A stretch of 64,000 nucleotides of DNA from Dactylis glomerata (Eukaryota; Streptophyta; Magnoliopsida; Poales; Poaceae): positions 370,055-434,054 of the forward strand of contig QXEO01001027.1 in assembly GCA_007115705.1 (NCBI GenBank), in the 5' to 3' direction. The notes under the pieces were generated by a model. That model was not told the origin of the DNA. It worked only from the letters and a program-made list of their open reading frames with translations, and did not search any database. The translations under genes and the position numbers were made by a program. Positions 59,912-64,000 of this stretch are shown here, piece after piece; the first letter of the stretch is position 1; each line of letters begins with the position of its first letter.

Positions 59912-60524
59912 ATCCAGCCCTCCTCCATATCCGAGTTTGCGGATGGCGCAGATCCAGCCACCAAGACGGCGGCGGTGCCAAGAGTGGTTGCGAAGCCGTA
60001 GATCCGGCCCTCCTCCATGTCCGAGTTTGTGGATGGCGCAGATGACCACCCCTCAGCCGCTCGTCATCCAGGCCCTTCTAGCCCATCGGTGCGCGGTCGT
60101 GTTCAATGCCGCAAATTGGGATAAATTATGATAAATTTGTATTTTTCAATTTCAATTTGGGATAAAATTGTTCGAACTACTACCTCCGTCTCAAAAAAAG
60201 CTTCTCCACTTTCTCGATGTGTCCCTGTACATCCAAATGTATGATTTGAATTCTATCCCAACTTGATTGGGAAGATTGATATGTATTTGATCCGAGAGGC
60301 TAGTACATGCTTTCACTTTTGGGATTGCTTCACTTTTGGAACTCATCCAAATTCACTTTTGGGATCCCTTCACTTTTATAAGATGTTCATGCATGCTAAA
60401 ATTATTGCGCGCATTACCTAGCACAACTAGGAAATTGTACGCCAAAATACAGTGGTTAAAGCCACACCAAAATATAGTGGTTAGAGCCATCTACGGAATA
60501 ACAATTCTATACTATCTAAATCAT
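59912..60524. other. Degenerate repeat tail and spacer
   Basis: Two short copies of the 59.3-59.9 kb repeat (GGCCCTCCTCCATRTCCGAG and its neighbour) end near 60040. The rest is AT-rich with no coding similarity. CTACCTCCGTCTCAAAAA at about 60179 resembles a Stowaway end, but no partner end is seen. Confidence 0.4.
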
Positions 60525-60790
60525 CTACCACAACCACATAACTGCTAGGATAGGGATGACACCTAATAAAACTGCCCAGATGAATCTACTTTTTGCCTCT
60601 CCCATCACTTGAAGTTCATGTTCTAGATTTTCTACCACTTGATCAGATACGGCAAGATCTGTCTCAAGTATCAACTTCTCCTTGCAAATAAGCTCTGAAT
60701 TCTTCTTTTCTTCCTCCACAGTACGCTTCAGCTCGAATATCATTAGGTTTTTATGGGCCAATTCATCACCTAAATTGGCCACCTTCTCCT
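60525..60790 (-). pseudogene. Gene fragment: coiled coil with C-terminal membrane segment, cut by element W
   Basis: The minus-strand frame (about 88 codons left) reads IKEKVANLGDELAHKNLMIF and ELKRTVEEEKKNSELICKEK, a charged coiled-coil stretch, and ends in FIWAVLLGVIPILAVMWLW before the stop, a single hydrophobic segment. This is the layout of a tail-anchored protein. Its 5' part is cut off exactly at the LTR start of W (60791). I do not recognise the family. Confidence 0.5.
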
Positions 60791-62304
60791 TGATACGTCC
60801 ATATTGCATCACTATTTTGTATCATAATTTACTGTTATTTATTGATATATTTCATATTTAGATATTATACTTATGTTATTTCCTTTGTTTTCACATGTTT
60901 GATGATCATTGGAGGATTTGCTGCCGGAGTCAGGATTCTGCTGGAAAAGGACCATCAAGACACCATATTTCAGAAGATCAGGAAAATTCCAGAAAAATAC
61001 CAGAAAATTCTATTTTACCAAAAGACTCTGAAAGCCAGAAGGAGGAGGAGAGAGGAGCGAGGGGGCGGCCTCATGCATAGGGGGCGCGGCCTGACCCTTG
61101 GCCGCGCCGGCCCTGTGTGAGGCCACCCTGGCCCACTTCTGGTCTCGCCCCTTCGCGTACTTCATCGTCCCTGAAAACCTAAGTTAAGGAGGGGCTCAAA
61201 GTTAGACACAGCCACCTCTGCGGGGCGAAAAACACCAGAGAGAGAAAAGCTCTCCGACAGGGAGAAATCTGCCAGGGAAATTCCTTCCAGGAGAGGGGAG
61301 ATCGTCGCCATCATCATCACCATCGCACCGGACTTCATCGGGATCATCATCATCATCATCATCTCCATCACCAGCACCCTCATCTCCACCATCACCACGC
61401 CATCCCGCTGTAACATCTTGAGTTGGATCTTGTTATATTCATAGGGGAAACTTTCCCGGTGTTGAGTACTCTTGTAGTTGATGCTATTGAGTGGAACCGT
61501 TGAATTAAGATTTATGTTCAGATTGTTATTTACCATTATTTCACCTCTGATCATGATCCATATGATGTCTTGTGAGTAGTTCGTTTAGTTCTTGAGGACA
61601 TGGGAGAAGTCAAGATGTTAGTAGTGAATTATTGTTGAGAAATATTTAATGGTTTGATATTGTTGTGGTGCTATTTCACTAGTGGTGTCATGTGAACGTC
61701 GACTACATGATACTTCACCGTTTATGGGCCTAGTGAGATGCATTGTGTATTTGGCTACCAATTGTGGGGTTGCTGGAGTGACAGAAACCTAAACTTCCGT
61801 TGGGAAACCATTACACCAGGGAGCATAGGATCTTAGAGTTTAAGGTTGTGGTTAGATTTATCTTAATTACTTTCTTGTATTTGCGGATGCTTGCAAGGGG
61901 TATAATCACAAGTGTGTATTTATCCTAGTAAGGGTAGTGCGCTAGCGCAGGTTCACCCCCATAACACCTATCAAACCAATAAAGACTATTAGCGGTATGA
62001 ACCGAAAGCTCTTGACAGAAACTTCCGTGTGTCCTCGAGAACGTTTGGTTATTATAAGTTACACAACCGGCTTGTCCTTTGCTGAAGAAAGGATTGAGCC
62101 ACTTGCTGCAATTATTACTACTGTCTTTTATTTACTCGCACTTTATTTACTTGTATTACCAAATACCCCTGAAAACCCGTTTGCTAGTATTTGCAGTGAA
62201 ACCTTGATCAAAATCACTAGTCAACACCTTCTGCTCCTCGTTGGGTTCGACACTCTTATTTATCGAAAGTACTACGATACACCCCCTATACTTGTGGGTC
62301 ATCA
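60791..62304 (+). repeat. Element W 5' LTR
   Basis: 1514 bp, from TGATACGTCCATATTGCATC to GTGGGTCATCA. It carries a GC-rich block near 61065-61110 (GGGGCGCGGCC, CCTTGGCCGCGCCGG) as in the other LTRs, an (ATC)n stretch at about 61305-61360, and a typical Triticeae LTR end (GTACTACGATACACCCCCTA). No obvious TATAAA was seen after CCCTTCGCG. Confidence 0.85.
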
Positions 62305-62315
62305 AGACTATTTTC

Positions 62316-62333
62316 TGGCGCCGTTGCCGGGGA
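62316..62333 (+). other. Primer-binding site of element W (tRNA-Asp)
   Basis: TGGCGCCGTTGCCGGGGA is an 18-nt perfect complement to the 3' end of plant tRNA-Asp, 11 nt after the LTR end. Confidence 0.92.
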
Positions 62334-62413
62334 GTGAAGCGCTATTGAAGAGTGGAATTGGTAAAGGTAACCGTCACTGTGAGTATTGTTTTTATTTTTT
62401 ATTTTACTCTGCT

Positions 62414-64000
62414 ATGGAGAACTCTCCATTTGGTTTCCTATTCGGAAACACTTCTACTACTGCTGCACATGTGGATGAACCACCACCGCCACCACCTGCT
62501 AAAATTGATCCTTTTAAAATACCTATGAAAATTGTTGGGCGTATTATGGGTAACGGCTATTCAGGAGATGGAACTGTCCATCCGGGTGATCACTTATTAT
62601 TTATACATGAATTATGCGAGTTGTTCAGGTGTGCAGGTATTTCACCAAGCCAGGTCAAGAAGAAGCTATTCTCTTTATCATTGAAAGGCAGAGCTGAGGA
62701 GTGGTATCGACTGCTCCAAGATGGTCCATCTATGGCATGGGAGGACATTGTACCTCTCTTTTATTCCAAGTTTTATCCTCCAAGTGAAATCCATAAAGAT
62801 CGTAATCGGGTATATAATTTTTGGCCTCATGATGGAGAGAGTATTGCCTAAGCGTGGGGGAGATTGAAGTTACTAATGCTCAAATGCCCCATTCATGAGC
62901 TCCCCAATAATATTGTTATTGATAATTTTTATGCGCGGCTTACTCTTCCTGATAAGGATTATTTGGATGCTTCTTGCTTTGGATCATTTACTCATATGAA
63001 AGAAGATGCTAAGTGGAAACTTCTTGACCGTATACAAGAGAATGCTGAAGGTTGGGAAAACGACAAAGGTAGGAAGTCAGGTATAAACTATGATTATGAA
63101 TGCATTAAATCTTTTATGGGAACCGATGACTATTATAGTGTTAGCACTGCTTATGGTCTTGATTCACAAATACTTGCTAATTGTCTTAAGGCCTTTGCCT
63201 CTTATCTTGATGTTCCAAAGAAAGATTGGAACAAATATCATGCGCCTTATAAAGACTCTATTAGTCATATACCTGCTGTAGCTACTGAAGTTTGTACGGT
63301 TGATAGCATTGTGCCTGAACCTTATTTTGAGAAGACACCTTTCCCTGCTAAGGTAAAAAAGTATTCTACTTTGGTAAGTGTGTCTAATAAAAGTACTAAA
63401 AAAGCTGCAGAACCTGATGAGCAAATTACTATTAAGTCTCCTGTAGCTATATTGAAGGATCTTGTTACTAAAGATGTAGGGGATGAATATATTCTCTTTT
63501 GTGAAGATGCTTATAACATTCTCTCACATCCTAAAAAGCATAGGAAAACAAGTGTTCCTGTTATTTCTGTCAGGATTGAAATGATTGCTATTATGGTTTA
63601 TGTGATATTGGTGCTAGTGCAAGTGCTATTCCTTTAGAGCTTTACAAAGAAATTATGCATGAGATTGGCGCTTGTGAACTTGAAGATATTGATGTGGTTG
63701 TTCAGCTTGCTAACAGAGAGACTGTTTGGCCTCTTGGTATTGTTCGAGATGTGGAAGTTCTTTGTGGTAAGACTAAATACCCTACTGATTTTTTAGTACT
63801 TGGTAAGGAGGCTAGTAAAACTTGTCCTATTATTTTTGGTAGACCATTTTTGAACACTTGTGGCGCCGTGATAGATTGTAAGAAGGAGAATTTTTTTACT
63901 AAGTTTAATGGAGAGTCTTATGAGTTTAATTTTTCCAAGTTTGCTAAGACTTCTTATGAAAATGACACGCCTAATGAAAAATTTCGAGTTGAACAGCTCG
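62414..64000 (+). pseudogene. Element W gag-protease, interrupted, partial at window edge
   Basis: From ATG 62414. A Pro-rich stretch is followed by the Retrotrans_gag domain (FIHELCELFRCAGISPSQVK, KGRAEEWYRLLQDG). A stop codon at 62849-62851 interrupts the domain, which continues in the same frame (RLTLPDKDYLDASCFGSF). A one-base frameshift near 63578 separates gag from the retropepsin part, which carries the catalytic loop CDIGASASAIPLELY and the later strand CPIIFGRPFLNTCGAVIDC. No zinc knuckle is obvious. With one stop and one frameshift this copy cannot make a complete gag-pol protein. Reverse transcriptase would lie outside the window. Confidence 0.87.

Larger units (their letters stand above)
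60791..64000 (+). mobile_element. Element W: Ty3/gypsy retrotransposon, 5' half, runs off the window
   Basis: A 5' LTR (60791-62304), tRNA-Asp PBS (62316-62333) and gag-protease (62414 onward) are present in the standard order. The pol region and 3' LTR would lie beyond 64000. It shares PBS type and gag-protease homology with element Z, but its LTR sequence differs outside the GC-rich block. It is inserted in a gene fragment (60525-60790). Confidence 0.9.

Noticed and set aside
60178..60310. Stowaway-like sequence (CTACCTCCGTCTCAAAAA)
   Set aside because: Only one end is recognisable; no hairpin partner and no TA duplication.
1..64000. CRISPR arrays, prophage or bacterial operon features
   Set aside because: The repeats seen are LTRs, TIRs, minisatellites and tandem duplications. 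There is no regular repeat-spacer array, and gene structure is eukaryotic.

Overview
The window is a repeat-dominated piece of a large plant genome. The retrotransposon LTRs, the tRNA-Asp primer-binding sites, the Stowaway, Tourist, Harbinger, Mutator and CACTA elements and the intron signals all point to a grass (Poaceae), most likely a Triticeae species (wheat, Aegilops, barley or rye relatives). The species call rests on TE style only. There are no bacterial-type operons, no CRISPR array and no tRNA or rRNA genes.

Layout. 1-14203 is a nest of Ty3/gypsy LTR retrotransposons. A complete non-autonomous element Z (1094-8866, minus, target-site duplication TGTCT) sits inside the 3' internal region of a related plus-strand element Y (1-1093 and 8867-10561). 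Y abuts an LTR fragment X (10562-10877, minus), and X interrupts the pol of an unrelated gypsy element (10878-14203, minus). 14556-18066 is an intron-bearing pseudogene of the cohesin subunit SMC3 (minus), which carries a 289-bp TRIM retrotransposon (15100-15388). 18901-19526 is a GC-rich minisatellite. 20905-30415 is a 9.5-kb non-autonomous CACTA transposon (TSD GAA) that contains possible captured gene fragments and a nested 1.36-kb Mutator-like element. 30419-34440 is AT-rich sequence with a Stowaway hairpin, a Tourist-like MITE and a LINE fragment.

35298-37798 is the only intact-looking host gene: a two-exon gene for a CAF1-type deadenylase-like protein of about 794 aa, with a repeat-rich N-terminus, one DEDDh domain with all key residues, and a second degenerate CAF1-like domain. 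37.8-51.5 kb is mostly unrecognised non-coding DNA with many short tandem duplications and a broken DUF569 gene fragment. 51577-53771 is a PIF/Harbinger element with a transposase interrupted by one stop codon. 54604-57960 is a three-exon MuDR-type transposase gene with three in-frame stops. 58.0-60.1 kb holds tandem repeats, one of them an in-phase 156-bp coding repeat. From 60791 to the window end is the 5' half of another gypsy element W (5' LTR, tRNA-Asp PBS, damaged gag-protease).

Working together: almost everything here is transposable-element DNA in layers of different age. W could be a relative of the autonomous partner of the non-autonomous element Z, since both share PBS type and gag-protease homology. 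The CAF1-like gene is the main candidate for a host function, in mRNA deadenylation or its regulation.
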